Source: [Clostridium] symbiosum
GTDB taxonomy: Bacteria > Bacillota > Clostridia > Lachnospirales > Lachnospiraceae
Length of the DNA: 64,000 nucleotides
Assembly: GCA_021769625.1 (NCBI GenBank)
Contig: JAETSN010000007.1
Span: forward strand, 1 to 64,000
Direction of reading: 5' to 3'
The position numbers and the translations under genes are program-made. A model generated the notes under the pieces. The model was not told the DNA's origin. It made no database searches and saw only the letters and a list, made by a program, of their open reading frames with translations. Positions 53,939-63,612 of the stretch are shown here, piece after piece; the first letter of the stretch is position 1, and every line of letters starts with the position of its first letter.

Positions 53939-54832
53939 TTATCTCAATACCTGCTGCCCGCTTGCAACATATATCTCATACCACTCATAATGCTCTAATT
54001 TCACGTCCAGCGCTTTAACTGCCAGATCCAACCGTTCCGCTTTATTGCTTCCGGAAAGCGGGATCGCCCCCACGGGATGATACATCAGCCATGCATAAAT
54101 GACCGTCTCCGGCGCTTCCCCATGTCTGTCGGCAATCTCACGTATTTTTTCCATCGCTTTATCGCAGAGTTCATCCCCGCCCCGAAACAGTTTTCCGCCT
54201 GCCAGAGGAGACCATATCATCGGATGGATACGGTTCACTGTCAGGTAATCCATCATCCCGCTGTTAAAATGCTCAAAACATACCGGATTCCACTCGATCT
54301 GGTTCGTCACCAGTCCACCGCCCATCGCCTTATTCAGCGCGTCAAACTTAAACGGATCAAAATTGGAAACGCCAACCTCTTTCACCAGCCCTTCCTTTTT
54401 CAGATCCTTTAATGCCCTTGCCGTTTCCCATGGATCAAAGCATGGATCCTCCCTGTGAATCAGATACAGGTCCAGATAATCCGTCTGTAAACGCCGCAGA
54501 CTTTCTTTACAGGACTGTATGATCCTATCATAAGTAGTATTATAATATCCAAAAGTCTTTCCGTTTATCTGTTTCTGGAAGATTCCTGTTTTTGATATTA
54601 ACTGGATCTTCCCCCTGATGGACTTATCCGCCGCAAAAGCTTCTCCCATCAGCTTTTCGCACAACGTCCCTGAGTAAATTTCTGCAGTGTCAAAAGAGGT
54701 TACGCCCCTCTCAATACATGCATTCATAAATTCTGTCAGTTCACTCGTTGTCCACTTCCAATCTCCCAGTCTCCAAAAACCCTGTACGACCGCGGAAAGC
54801 GATAATTCATCCGACAAACTTACCCGTTTCAT
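53939..54832 (-). CDS. Aldo/keto reductase, YdhF-like
   Basis: This 297-residue NADPH-dependent TIM-barrel reductase has the catalytic tetrad region FDTAEIYSG, then LISKTGI (Lys), LYLIHREDP (His), VGVSNFDPF and TNQIEWNP, with SPLAGGKLF and a C-terminal IPLSGSNKAERL cofactor block. It resembles E. coli YdhF. It is the last gene after the ribose-type ABC permease in the same direction, so it may reduce or oxidise the imported sugar or a product of it. Confidence 0.87.
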   Translation of the reverse strand: MKRVSLSDELSLSAVVQGFWRLGDWKWTTSELTEFMNACIERGVTSFDTAEIYSGTLCEKLMGEAFAADKSIRGKIQLISKTGIFQKQINGKTFGYYNTTYDRIIQSCKESLRRLQTDYLDLYLIHREDPCFDPWETARALKDLKKEGLVKEVGVSNFDPFKFDALNKAMGGGLVTNQIEWNPVCFEHFNSGMMDYLTVNRIHPMIWSPLAGGKLFRGGDELCDKAMEKIREIADRHGEAPETVIYAWLMYHPVGAIPLSGSNKAERLDLAVKALDVKLEHYEWYEIYVASGQQVLR

Positions 54833-54874
54833 TCAGTATACTTCCTTTCTGTTTATATTATATTTATTAATATA

Positions 54875-55864
54875 TTACGCATTCTTTCTCATGTCAAGTG
54901 CTACTGCACTGCAGATAATGACCCCTTTTATTACAAGCTGCCAATTGGCATTTACACCGATAAAAGCCAGCCCATAACTGATGAATGTAAAAATAATAAC
55001 ACCAATGGCTGCACCTGAAACTTTGCCGATACCGCCGCTTAAAGAAACGCCGCCTACCACACAGGAAGAAATCGCATCAAACTCGTAAGCGTTTCCATAA
55101 GAACTGTTTGCTCCCCCGGTTCTTGCCACTTCCATAATACCAGCCAGCCCGACCAGACAACTCTCTATAATAAAAACGAACATAATCACTTTATTAACAT
55201 TGACTCCTGAAACCTTTGCCGCTTCCGCATTGCCCCCTACAATATAGATATTCTTTCCAAACACCGTCTTGTTCAAAACGAACCATACAATGATGAGTGC
55301 CGTCACTGCGATCACTACAAGCAGACTGATCTGGCCAAACAGTTTATAACTGCTCAAAAATCGCAGATCTTCACGGATTCCGCCGATTGGCTGGGAATTA
55401 TTCGGTTTTTTAGAAAAATAAAGGCAGTTGATACCATAAACGATTGTCGACATACCAAAGGTAGCAATAAACGGAGCCATCTTCAATTTGGAGATCATAA
55501 ATCCGTTTGCCGCTCCAATAAATGCTACTGCTAAAAGAGCTATAAGGATAGGCAAAACAATCGGTAGTTCCGGAAGATTCGGCCAAAAACGGTTGGAATA
55601 ATCTGCCATTTGAGATAAGGATGCAATCAAAACCGCCGCCAAACCTACCTGTCTGCCGCCTGCAAGATCCGTTCCGCCGATCAAAAGGGGAAACATTAAT
55701 CCAAGCGCACAGATCATCTTCACTGCAGATTGTGTTATGATATCCGTAAATACACGCCACTGCAAAAAAGACGGCTCTATTATAATAATTCCTATGATCA
55801 TAAACAGTAAAACGATAACAAGAGCCTTATCAATCAATATCTTTTTTATATCTATCGTCTTCAT
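54875..55864 (-). CDS. Ribose-type (CUT2) ABC transporter permease
   Basis: This 329-residue RbsC-like permease has about ten hydrophobic segments and the typical AISSCVVGGVSLSGGIGKVSGA loop and GVNANWQLVIKG near the end. Its start overlaps the ATPase stop by 4 bases. It forms a full transporter with the ATPase and binding lipoprotein upstream. The sugar is unknown, though the operon also encodes a PfkB kinase and a class II aldolase. Confidence 0.93.
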   Translation of the reverse strand: MKTIDIKKILIDKALVIVLLFMIIGIIIIEPSFLQWRVFTDIITQSAVKMICALGLMFPLLIGGTDLAGGRQVGLAAVLIASLSQMADYSNRFWPNLPELPIVLPILIALLAVAFIGAANGFMISKLKMAPFIATFGMSTIVYGINCLYFSKKPNNSQPIGGIREDLRFLSSYKLFGQISLLVVIAVTALIIVWFVLNKTVFGKNIYIVGGNAEAAKVSGVNVNKVIMFVFIIESCLVGLAGIMEVARTGGANSSYGNAYEFDAISSCVVGGVSLSGGIGKVSGAAIGVIIFTFISYGLAFIGVNANWQLVIKGVIICSAVALDMRKNA

Positions 55865-57390
55865 TCAGTAACCTCCTCTTTTGCTTTATTGGAAAACATT
55901 GTGGCATATTTCATGACCTCCACCTGATCCGCTTCTGTTTTATCCAATATCCCTGACAATTTTCCCTCACACATGATCATAATCTTATCCGACATGCCAA
56001 GAAGCTCCGGCATTTCTGAAGACACCATAATAATTGCCTTTCCCCTCTTGACAAGATCACGCATAATTTTATAAATTTCATACTTTGCGCCTACATCAAC
56101 ACCGCGTGTAGGCTCATCCAGAATAAGAATATCGCAGTCTGATAAAAGCCATCTTCCAACCAATACTTTCTGCTGGTTTCCCCCTGATAGATTTTTGATC
56201 AGTGTATCCGTGCTGGCCATCCTTACATCCAGTTCCCTGCATACATCATTTACACTTTTTCCTATTTTCTTTTTTTGTATTACTCCAAGAAGATTATCTG
56301 CCAGCTTTCTGTAGGCAACTACTAATGTGTTATCCCAAACGGAAAGCATGGGTATAATACCCGTCACCCGCCTCTCCTCTGTCAGCAGTGCAAACTTATT
56401 TTTAATAGCATCCTGTGGTGTCTGGTTTCTTATTTTTCTACCATTCATCGTAAGCTCCCCCGAGCTTATTTTCCGCAGCCCGAAAACAGCTTCAACAAGT
56501 TCTGTCCTCTGGGCACCGACCAAACCGCCAATTCCTAATATTTCCCCCTTATGGAGTTCAAAACTGATATGCTCAAAAGAATGTTCTTCTGCGCTTGTAA
56601 AATCTTCTACCTTTAAAAGCACTTCTTTTTGAATGGTATCTTCTGCCGGTGGAAATCTCTCTTCCATATCGCGGCCCACCATTTCACGTATTACTTCATC
56701 TATAGTAATATCTTTGATTGCCCATTTCCCAACATATTGTCCATCACGCATGATTGTTATTTCATCCGCCACCTCGAAAATTTCTTCCATTTTATGGGAA
56801 ATATAAATAATAGAACGCCCCTCTGATTTTAATCGGTTAATAATCTTAAAAAGGTGTTTTGTCTCAGCAACCGTAAGAGAAGACGTTGGTTCATCCATAA
56901 TGATAACTTTAGCGTCATAAGATACTGCTTTGGCTATTTCAATTGCCTGTAGTTGAGAAACTGAAAGATTTTTTGCCAGAGTATCTACCGGAATATCAAA
57001 CTCCAGATCTCTCAAAAGCTCTTCTGTCATAATTTTCATTTTTTCTTCATCAACTATGAAACCCTTTTTAACAAACCGGCCTACCCAAACATTATCGACT
57101 ACATTTCGATAGGGAATCGGATTCAATTCCTGATGGATCATGGATATTCCTAATCTTAAAGCTGTGTGCGGATCTGTGATGTCCACCCTTTTTCCGTCCA
57201 GGACAATCTCTCCCTCCTCCTGATGATAAAGCCCGAAAAGGCATTTCATTAATGTGGATTTACCTGCGCCGTTTTCACCGATCAGTGCATGTACCGATCC
57301 GGGTTTTACCTCCAGCTGCACCTTATCAAGTGCTTTTACGCCCGGGAACGATTTGGATATATTACTCATTTTTAATCTGTATTCTTCCAA
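55861..57390 (-). CDS. Ribose-type ABC transporter ATP-binding protein
   Basis: This is a 509-residue tandem ATPase of the RbsA/MglA class. Domain 1 has GENGAGKST and VIIMDEPTSSL; domain 2 has the degenerate GLVGAQRTELV, LSGGNQQKVLVGRWL and ILDEPTRGVDVG. The start is a TTG at 57390 with GGGAGGG 8 bases ahead; an internal ATG seven codons later lacks such a site. It lies between the binding protein and the permease. Confidence 0.94.
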   Translation of the reverse strand: MEEYRLKMSNISKSFPGVKALDKVQLEVKPGSVHALIGENGAGKSTLMKCLFGLYHQEEGEIVLDGKRVDITDPHTALRLGISMIHQELNPIPYRNVVDNVWVGRFVKKGFIVDEEKMKIMTEELLRDLEFDIPVDTLAKNLSVSQLQAIEIAKAVSYDAKVIIMDEPTSSLTVAETKHLFKIINRLKSEGRSIIYISHKMEEIFEVADEITIMRDGQYVGKWAIKDITIDEVIREMVGRDMEERFPPAEDTIQKEVLLKVEDFTSAEEHSFEHISFELHKGEILGIGGLVGAQRTELVEAVFGLRKISSGELTMNGRKIRNQTPQDAIKNKFALLTEERRVTGIIPMLSVWDNTLVVAYRKLADNLLGVIQKKKIGKSVNDVCRELDVRMASTDTLIKNLSGGNQQKVLVGRWLLSDCDILILDEPTRGVDVGAKYEIYKIMRDLVKRGKAIIMVSSEMPELLGMSDKIMIMCEGKLSGILDKTEADQVEVMKYATMFSNKAKEEVTE

Positions 57391-57468
57391 GCATAACCCT
57401 CCCTTCTATCAGACCACCGGAGGCTTTTATTCAAAGACTCCGGCAGCCTCAAACAGCAGCAGTTTATA

Positions 57469-58620
57469 TTATTCTGAAATAGAATTCATCAGTTCCAGTG
57501 TTTCATCTAAATTGCTGTCATCGACGATAACATAAGGCACCCATACATACTTGCCCTCTACTGTACATTCAACACCCACTACATCTTCTGTAATTTCCTT
57601 ACCTTCCTTTACCGCTTTGATTACATTGATGATTGCATCAGACTGATTCTGGCGATCATTTAATACTGTACCGAGCAAAGATCCTGCTTTCATAGCTTCC
57701 AGTGCATCGATATTTGCATCAATGCCTACAATCGGAACAAATTTTTCCGCATCACCGCTGTTATATCCGTTATTAATGCACGCCTGTACTGCTCCCATCG
57801 CCATACTGTCATTATTGCAGAGAACTCCCTCGATTCCGTCAATTCCATAAGCCGTAATCCATGCATTCATCTTATCCAATGCCTGTGCCTGATCCCAATT
57901 TGCCGTATCCATTGCCAAGATTTCGTATTCAATACCCTGTGCTGTTAAAGTCTCTTCGTAAGCCTGTGTACGCAACACAACATCCTGCTGACCGATCTCG
58001 CCCTGCAGAACGACGAGCTGAAGAACCCCATCTCCGTTTTTATCAGCTAACTCTGTATTTGCATTCCAATAATTGATAAGCGCCTGTGCACACATCTCAC
58101 CGGACTCTTTTGCCTGCGCACCTACATAACAAATGTTCTCATAGCTTTCCATTGTCGTTTCCATAGGCTCCATATTGAAAAATACTGCCGGAACACCTTC
58201 TTCATTACATTTCTGCGCCATCGTTTCCGTACTCTCACGATCCGGCGCACAGATTGCGACCACATCTGTCCCCTTTGTAAGGGATGCCTCCAGTTTGCTG
58301 ATAGCCGTGGACACATCGTTTGCCGCATCCTGCATGTCAAGGGAAATCCCCCCTATTTTTTCTTCTTCGTTTTGCATGATAATACGAAATCCGCTCTGGA
58401 ACTGATCATCAAATGCTCTCCAGATCACTGTAGCGTTTACATCCCCTGATGCCTCTACTTCTCCCTCCCCGGAGGTTACCTTTTCTTCTGCCGCCTCTTC
58501 TGCTGCAGGTGTTTCTTCCGTTACCGCAGGTACTTCCTGCGGCTCTTCCGATGAGCCACATGCAGCTAATGAAAATGCCAAAACCGATGCCAACATAATA
58601 CCTACTACTCTTTTTTTCAT
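57469..58620 (-). CDS. Sugar-binding lipoprotein of the CUT2 transporter
   Basis: This 383-residue periplasmic-binding-protein-like (Peripla_BP_4 type) lipoprotein has the signal MKKRVVGIMLASVLAFSL with AAC as lipobox. The body contains SKLEASLTKGTDVVAICAPD, the IEGVLCNNDSMAMGAVQAC block and VPIVGIDANIDALEAMKAG, all typical of ribose/galactose-type binders. GGAGG precedes the chosen ATG. Long acidic linker after the lipid Cys. Confidence 0.93.
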   Translation of the reverse strand: MKKRVVGIMLASVLAFSLAACGSSEEPQEVPAVTEETPAAEEAAEEKVTSGEGEVEASGDVNATVIWRAFDDQFQSGFRIIMQNEEEKIGGISLDMQDAANDVSTAISKLEASLTKGTDVVAICAPDRESTETMAQKCNEEGVPAVFFNMEPMETTMESYENICYVGAQAKESGEMCAQALINYWNANTELADKNGDGVLQLVVLQGEIGQQDVVLRTQAYEETLTAQGIEYEILAMDTANWDQAQALDKMNAWITAYGIDGIEGVLCNNDSMAMGAVQACINNGYNSGDAEKFVPIVGIDANIDALEAMKAGSLLGTVLNDRQNQSDAIINVIKAVKEGKEITEDVVGVECTVEGKYVWVPYVIVDDSNLDETLELMNSISE

Positions 58621-58652
58621 ATAAATATCCTCCATTTTATAGTGTGAATCAA

Positions 58653-59501
58653 TTAGTTTTCGAATCTGAACTCTCTCATTTTTCCTTTGATAAACTCTTT
58701 TGCGGAATTTTTGGAATGAATGAACATCGCTGTATTATATTTGAATCCCGGCTGCTTTTTCAATTCCTCAAAGGAATCTGCGACTGCGGTAAGTACATCT
58801 GTTGCCACATTGATCTTGCGGATACCGTTTCTGATCGCTTCCTGAACCTGATCAATAGGAGTTCCGGACCCGCCATGAAGAACCAGCGGCACATCCACTA
58901 CTTCTTTGATCGCCTTTAACCTCTCGATATTGAGATGCGGCGCTGCAATATAATGCCCATGCTGCGTTCCTATACTGACTGCCAAAGCGTCAACTCCCGT
59001 TCTTTCCACAAATTCTTTCGCTTCCTTAGGATCAGTCTGGGCCGCTTCCGGTCCCTTTACAATCAGGTCCCCTTCCTCCCCTACAAGCTTTCCAAGTTCC
59101 CCTTCCACAGTAATGCCAAGCGTATGTGCGTAATCCACAACTTTTTTTGTGAGCGCGATATTCTCCTCAAAGGGCAGGGATGATCCGTCAATCATAACGG
59201 AAGAATAACCTGCCTGTATCGCAGCCACGCATTCTTCGTAAGTGCGACAGTGGTCCAAATGAAGCGCAATGGGAATCTGTGCGTTTGCAGCTGCCCTTTT
59301 TACGGTTTCCACTGTTCCTTCAAAGCCTCCCATAAGATCACAGCAATCTGTTCCTGTAATGAAAATTACAGGACAGTTCAGCTCAGAACCCGCCTCAATC
59401 GCAGCCAACGCTGTTTCATAAGAAACAGTTACATAAGCGCCATAAGCAATCTGTTGTTCCTCTGCCAATTTGAGAATTTCTTTCATTGGTGCAAATTTCA
59501 T
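58653..59501 (-). CDS. Class II aldolase (FbaA/KbaY/GatY group)
   Basis: This 282-residue zinc aldolase has GAYVTVSYETALAAIEA, HLDHCRTYEEC (catalytic Asp and zinc His), VEGELGKLVGEE, SIGTQHGHY, VLHGGSGTP and KINVATDV. The shorter length groups it with tagatose- and fructose-bisphosphate aldolases of catabolic operons instead of the glycolytic enzyme at 20874. I use the ATG at 59501; the frame runs 56 codons upstream into pfkB without coding character. With the PfkB kinase it probably splits the phosphorylated sugar into two trioses. Confidence 0.9.
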   Translation of the reverse strand: MKFAPMKEILKLAEEQQIAYGAYVTVSYETALAAIEAGSELNCPVIFITGTDCCDLMGGFEGTVETVKRAAANAQIPIALHLDHCRTYEECVAAIQAGYSSVMIDGSSLPFEENIALTKKVVDYAHTLGITVEGELGKLVGEEGDLIVKGPEAAQTDPKEAKEFVERTGVDALAVSIGTQHGHYIAAPHLNIERLKAIKEVVDVPLVLHGGSGTPIDQVQEAIRNGIRKINVATDVLTAVADSFEELKKQPGFKYNTAMFIHSKNSAKEFIKGKMREFRFEN

Positions 59502-59520
59502 TGTCTCATTCCTCACTTTC

Positions 59521-60474
59521 TTATTTTTTATAAAAACTTTGATAAAAATCAAAAGCTTCTTCGTAAGTTGGTATTCCTGCAGTTCCTCCCACAGCCCCCA
59601 CATTTTTAGCCGCCACACAGGAAGCAAATTCCGCCGCAGAAAAAACATCCATTTCCTTTGCCAGAGCACACATTAAACCAGCCATAAAAGAATCTCCTGC
59701 TCCTGTTGTATCCACCACCGGCAAACCTTTGGGACATTCGATCTGTCTGCTCTTTTTAAAGTTAGTTACAAAACATCCTTTTGCCCCCATCTTTATCCCT
59801 AACATTTTCATACCAAATTTTCTAAAACATTCCGCCATTTGCTCCGGATCTGACTTTCCTGTAATTTTCACGGCTTCATCCATACTCGGAAAAAAGATAT
59901 CAGTTTCCATAAAAGCCGGTGCCAAATATGATAACCAATCCCTTTCCGCATCTTCTCTGTTTACAGCTGCATCCATAACGGTTGTTTTTCCAAGATTGTG
60001 AGCTCTATGGAACACATTCCGAATACCCTCTCGATCCATTTCCCTAAGGGCCATGGCAGAACCAATATACACAATATCTGTCCCTTCGATCGCCTCATCA
60101 CTAATGTCCGTGCCGGTAATCCTTGCAAAAATAGATTTCTCTGACAAAAAATGCCGCTCTCCCCTTTCATCAATCAATGCATAAGATACCGCAGTAGCGC
60201 ATTCGGGGTCATAAACTACCATTGAGGTTTCGACTCCACACTTTTCACATTCGCTTAAAATAAATTTTCCGTTCGTATCATCTGCAATTCTGCCAATAAT
60301 AGAAACATCCATTCCCAATTTAGCCAATCCAATCGCGGTATTCAGCGCATCTCCTCCACAACATATAAAAGGTTTATTTATACTAACGCTGTCCAGCGTC
60401 AATATATTGAAGGGCACCGGGGAAATTAACGTATCGCATACCATCATACCTATACAAAGAATTTTCATTTTCAT
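59521..60474 (-). CDS. PfkB-family carbohydrate kinase
   Basis: This 317-residue ribokinase-fold kinase has the N-terminal GGDALNTAIGLAKLG motif and the C-terminal DTTGAGDSFMAGLM anion-hole motif with the catalytic Asp. Such enzymes phosphorylate fructose, tagatose phosphate, ribose or related sugars. It is the first gene of the operon and lies directly downstream of the GntR-controlled promoter. Specificity cannot be told by eye; partnership with the class II aldolase favours a 1-phospho or 6-phospho ketose pathway. Confidence 0.92.
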   Translation of the reverse strand: MKMKILCIGMMVCDTLISPVPFNILTLDSVSINKPFICCGGDALNTAIGLAKLGMDVSIIGRIADDTNGKFILSECEKCGVETSMVVYDPECATAVSYALIDERGERHFLSEKSIFARITGTDISDEAIEGTDIVYIGSAMALREMDREGIRNVFHRAHNLGKTTVMDAAVNREDAERDWLSYLAPAFMETDIFFPSMDEAVKITGKSDPEQMAECFRKFGMKMLGIKMGAKGCFVTNFKKSRQIECPKGLPVVDTTGAGDSFMAGLMCALAKEMDVFSAAEFASCVAAKNVGAVGGTAGIPTYEEAFDFYQSFYKK

Positions 60475-60507
60475 TTTCCTTTTCCATTATTTTCCGTTCA
60501 GTCTAAT

Positions 60508-60804
60508 GTTCGTACATTCGTATGTCTATATATTTACATATTTTATAAAAATTGTCAACATGCTTTTTTCAATTTATCTAATTTATCTATTTTTTTGTCC
60601 ATCATCCCAAAATCAATTATGTAAATATACTATTATAACCATGTTTTGCATTGATTTCCACAACACTATTCCGTTTCAGGTAATATTTGTTTGATTCTTT
60701 GTACGTATAAACAAATATATATTATTTGCTTTTTCTTGTTTATCTATTGCATTTTATGGCAAGTTGGCATATGATAAATATATGTTTGTTTTATTGTACG
60801 TACA
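60508..60804. promoter_or_regulatory. Divergent control region: pfkB promoter and three GTACG-type boxes
   Basis: On the minus strand TTGACA (60558-60553) and AATATA (60534-60529), 18 bases apart, form the pfkB promoter. Immediately downstream lies a box GTTCGTACATTCGTATGTC (about 60508-60526). Two more similar boxes lie nearer gntR: TTTGTACGTATAAACAAA (60698-60715) and the perfect palindrome TGTACGTACA (60795-60804). They fit GntR/HutC operators of the GTxTAxAC type. The rest of the 374-base gap is AT-rich with no gene. Confidence 0.6.
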
Positions 60805-60848
60805 TAGAAACATACAAATAATATTTAAAAATGACAGGGGGATCTAAT

Positions 60849-61601
60849 ATGCAGTTATTTCAGAAAAAGCTGGACAAAAGTACACGAATACCTTTGTATT
60901 TTCAGCTGAAAAATATAATACTCAATGACATTCAGGACAATTGCTTTTTAGTCGGGGATGCTATTCCTACAGAAAATGAACTGGTTGAATTCTACCATAT
61001 CAGCCGTTCTACAGTGCGGCAGGCCATTTCAGAGCTTGTTCAGGAAGGATGGCTCACAAGAAAAGCAAGCAAAGGAACCTTTGTTACAAAACCTGAGCAG
61101 AGATCAAGTTATATTCGTTCTTTTGAACCTTTTTATCGCCAGATATCACGTCTGGGCAAAACACCCCGCACAGAATTAATAGATTTAAATGTTATTGCCC
61201 CAAGTTCCGAAATTGCTTCCAGCCTGAATCTGGCTCCTGGCCAAAAGGTCATTTCCATGTTCCGGCGACGTTTTGCCGATGATATTCCCATGGTAACTTT
61301 TCAGAATTATATTCCTTACGACCTGTGTTCTTTTATATTAAGTTACGACTTTAAAACACATTCTCTTTATGAATTACTGATGAATAATGTTTCAACGCAA
61401 ATTGCCAATACAAAAACAATAGTTTCAGCCATGAATGCCACTACAGAAGATATTGAACTGCTGAATATTAAAGTTAACACTCCTATGCTTTGTTTTCATA
61501 ATATTTCCACTACTGCCGACGGAACTATCGTAGATTATGCCTTTGCTCATTACAGGGGGGATCTGAATAAATTTGAATTTGATGACAGCCCTAAAAGATA
61601 A
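60849..61601 (+). CDS. GntR-family regulator (HutC subfamily)
   Basis: This 250-residue regulator has the GntR winged helix (IPTENELVEFYHISRSTVRQ, about residues 38-57) and a UTRA effector domain (PYDLCSFIL, DYAFAHYRGDL near the end). I use the ATG at 60849, which has AGGGGGATC upstream. It is divergent from the PfkB-aldolase-ABC operon, and the intergenic boxes make that operon its likely target, with a sugar phosphate as inducer. Confidence 0.92.
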   Translation: MQLFQKKLDKSTRIPLYFQLKNIILNDIQDNCFLVGDAIPTENELVEFYHISRSTVRQAISELVQEGWLTRKASKGTFVTKPEQRSSYIRSFEPFYRQISRLGKTPRTELIDLNVIAPSSEIASSLNLAPGQKVISMFRRRFADDIPMVTFQNYIPYDLCSFILSYDFKTHSLYELLMNNVSTQIANTKTIVSAMNATTEDIELLNIKVNTPMLCFHNISTTADGTIVDYAFAHYRGDLNKFEFDDSPKR

Positions 61602-61609
61602 ACTGATTA

Positions 61610-61649
61610 AAAGGGCGGCTCCACTATCACAGTGCAGCCGCTCCTTTTT
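61610..61649. terminator. Bidirectional terminator between gntR and carD
   Basis: GGGCGGCT pairs with AGCCGCTCC, followed by TTTTTA on the plus strand and by A-runs on the other side. It serves both convergent genes. Confidence 0.75.
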
Positions 61650-61654
61650 ATAAA

Positions 61655-62167
61655 CTATTTCTCCCCGCTCACTTCCTGAAAATATTTCTCCTCCACCTCT
61701 TTCATTGTCAACTGCAGCGGCAGGGACATCTCCCCGAACAGAATATTTTCCGCGATATGCAGATATCTCTCATCGATGCAGGTCATGCGTTTTCCGGATT
61801 TCTGTCTCTCCTGCTTCCGCAGATACAAAGTCTTGACGATCCTTGACCACTCCATGCTATTGCCGCTGAGCAACGCCCTGCGGTAGCTTGCCTCGCGTTC
61901 CTTTTCATCCTTTACCCAGAGTACTTCAAGCTGCTTTGCCCTGTTCAGGACAGTCTGCGCCTCCTCTTTCGACATCACGGAACGGATCACCGTTTTTTCA
62001 TTTTCCACCGGTGCATAGATCGTACTGCCCTTTACAAACCGGGGCGTCAGTTTATAGCAGAGTTTTTCCGAAGAAATACAGTCCGCCCCCCAATCCAGCA
62101 TCGTCACATCTTCTATCAGGCAAACCCCCTTTGTTCCGTATACCACATAATCACCCTTTTGATACAT
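61655..62167 (-). CDS. CarD-family transcription regulator
   Basis: This 170-residue protein begins MYQKGDYVVYGTKGVCLIEDV, the conserved Tudor-like RNA-polymerase-interacting domain of CarD/TRCF proteins, followed by a helical C-terminal domain. CarD proteins bind the polymerase beta subunit and modulate promoter opening. It is a single gene, common in Firmicutes, and has no obvious link to its neighbours. Confidence 0.9.
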   Translation of the reverse strand: MYQKGDYVVYGTKGVCLIEDVTMLDWGADCISSEKLCYKLTPRFVKGSTIYAPVENEKTVIRSVMSKEEAQTVLNRAKQLEVLWVKDEKEREASYRRALLSGNSMEWSRIVKTLYLRKQERQKSGKRMTCIDERYLHIAENILFGEMSLPLQLTMKEVEEKYFQEVSGEK

Positions 62168-62223
62168 ACCATTCTCCTGTTCCTTTTTTTACAGTATTTC
62201 CCAACCGGAGAAAAGTATTCCAA

Positions 62224-63558
62224 CTATTCACTCTTCCCAAACACATACTTCCCCGCAGGCAGAGTAAACAGCAGCGCTTTACACACATTATCCGCGATCA
62301 TGCAATACCACACCGCCCGGAGATCCAGCTTCCAGACCGTCACACAAAGGAATGTAAATAAGATCCGGATCCCCCACATGCTTCCCGTTTCCGCGAGAAA
62401 CGCATAGCGGGTACGTCCCATGCCGTAATAAATGCCCTCCAGCACGACCATCAACCCGAAAAACGGTTCCGAAAATGCCACCAGCTTCAGCATCTCCGCT
62501 CCCAGCCCTGCCACAACAGGCACCGGCGTAAACAGGCACATCAGCGGATAGGACACCAGATACAGGATCACGCCGGAGATGCACATCATCCCCACTGTCA
62601 TCAGAATACTCAATCTGCTCACTGCCTGCAGCTTTCTTTTGTTGTTTTCCCCGAGAGAAATACCGACGAGCGTTGAAGTCGCGGTGCGCAGTCCGTACCC
62701 CGGTATGTAAAACATAGCCTCCGCCGTGACCGCTATGGAATGGGCGGCAAAGACAGTCGTGCCCATGCCGGAAACCAATCCGGCAAACACCACATATCCG
62801 AGACAGGACGTTATATTTGTCCCCAGAACCGGTACGCCGATCCCGGCGCATTCTTTCAGCAGATTTTTCTCTATGCGGAAGCTGCTCCACTCCCAGCGAA
62901 GCAGCCTGCTTCTGCGGTAAGCCGCAAACATCAGCATTCCCGCCAGCGTGTAAGAAATTGCCGAGGCGATCGCCGCGCCTGCCACACCCAGTCCCGCCGT
63001 GTAGATCAGAAGATAGTTTAACACCGCGTTTAGCAGATTGCTTCCGGCGTTGATCAGCATCGGGGTTTTTGTGTCCTTCGTTCCCCGGATTGCCGCGCCC
63101 AAAATGATCGTTGCACTGCGAAACAGCATCGGGATGCTGATGATCGTAAAATAGACGGAGGCAGGTTTTCTCACCGCTCCTTCCGCCCCCATCCATACCG
63201 GAATATAAGGACTCAATAAGATCGAGATGCCGCCCGTCACAACGCCGAAAACGGCAGTCAGCAAAAGCGCCTGCTGCGCGATCTTCCGGACCAGCTCTTC
63301 ATCCCCGCCGCCCACCGCCTTCGAGATCATCGCCAGCACCGCCACACCGGCAGCAAAAGATATACTGTTCACAAGCCAGGTGATCGTTGTGGTCACGCTG
63401 ACTGCCGCCGTCGCCTGCTCCCCGAGCCTGCCCACCATCGCCGTATCCACATACTGCAGCAGCGTCCTGAGCATCTCCTCCAGCAGGGTAGGAATGGATA
63501 GAGCGATCAATGTCCACAAGATATCCCTGTTATCTGCCGCTTCTTTTTTAATAAACAC
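62224..63558 (-). CDS. MATE-family efflux transporter
   Basis: This is a 444-residue multidrug/toxin extrusion protein with about twelve helices. The N-terminus has LSIPTLLEEMLRTLLQYVDTAMVGRLG. It starts at a GTG with GGGAG upstream. It is more like the DinF/NorM-type MATE clade than the MATE protein at 17380, so the window has two distinct family members. It follows the ABC exporter fragment by 54 bases on the same strand and may be co-transcribed with it. Substrate unknown. Confidence 0.9.
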   Translation of the reverse strand: MFIKKEAADNRDILWTLIALSIPTLLEEMLRTLLQYVDTAMVGRLGEQATAAVSVTTTITWLVNSISFAAGVAVLAMISKAVGGGDEELVRKIAQQALLLTAVFGVVTGGISILLSPYIPVWMGAEGAVRKPASVYFTIISIPMLFRSATIILGAAIRGTKDTKTPMLINAGSNLLNAVLNYLLIYTAGLGVAGAAIASAISYTLAGMLMFAAYRRSRLLRWEWSSFRIEKNLLKECAGIGVPVLGTNITSCLGYVVFAGLVSGMGTTVFAAHSIAVTAEAMFYIPGYGLRTATSTLVGISLGENNKRKLQAVSRLSILMTVGMMCISGVILYLVSYPLMCLFTPVPVVAGLGAEMLKLVAFSEPFFGLMVVLEGIYYGMGRTRYAFLAETGSMWGIRILFTFLCVTVWKLDLRAVWYCMIADNVCKALLFTLPAGKYVFGKSE

Positions 63559-63612
63559 TTTGTCTCCCGCTCATTTCGTAAATATTCAACTCACTCACTA
63601 TTCGAAATAGTA

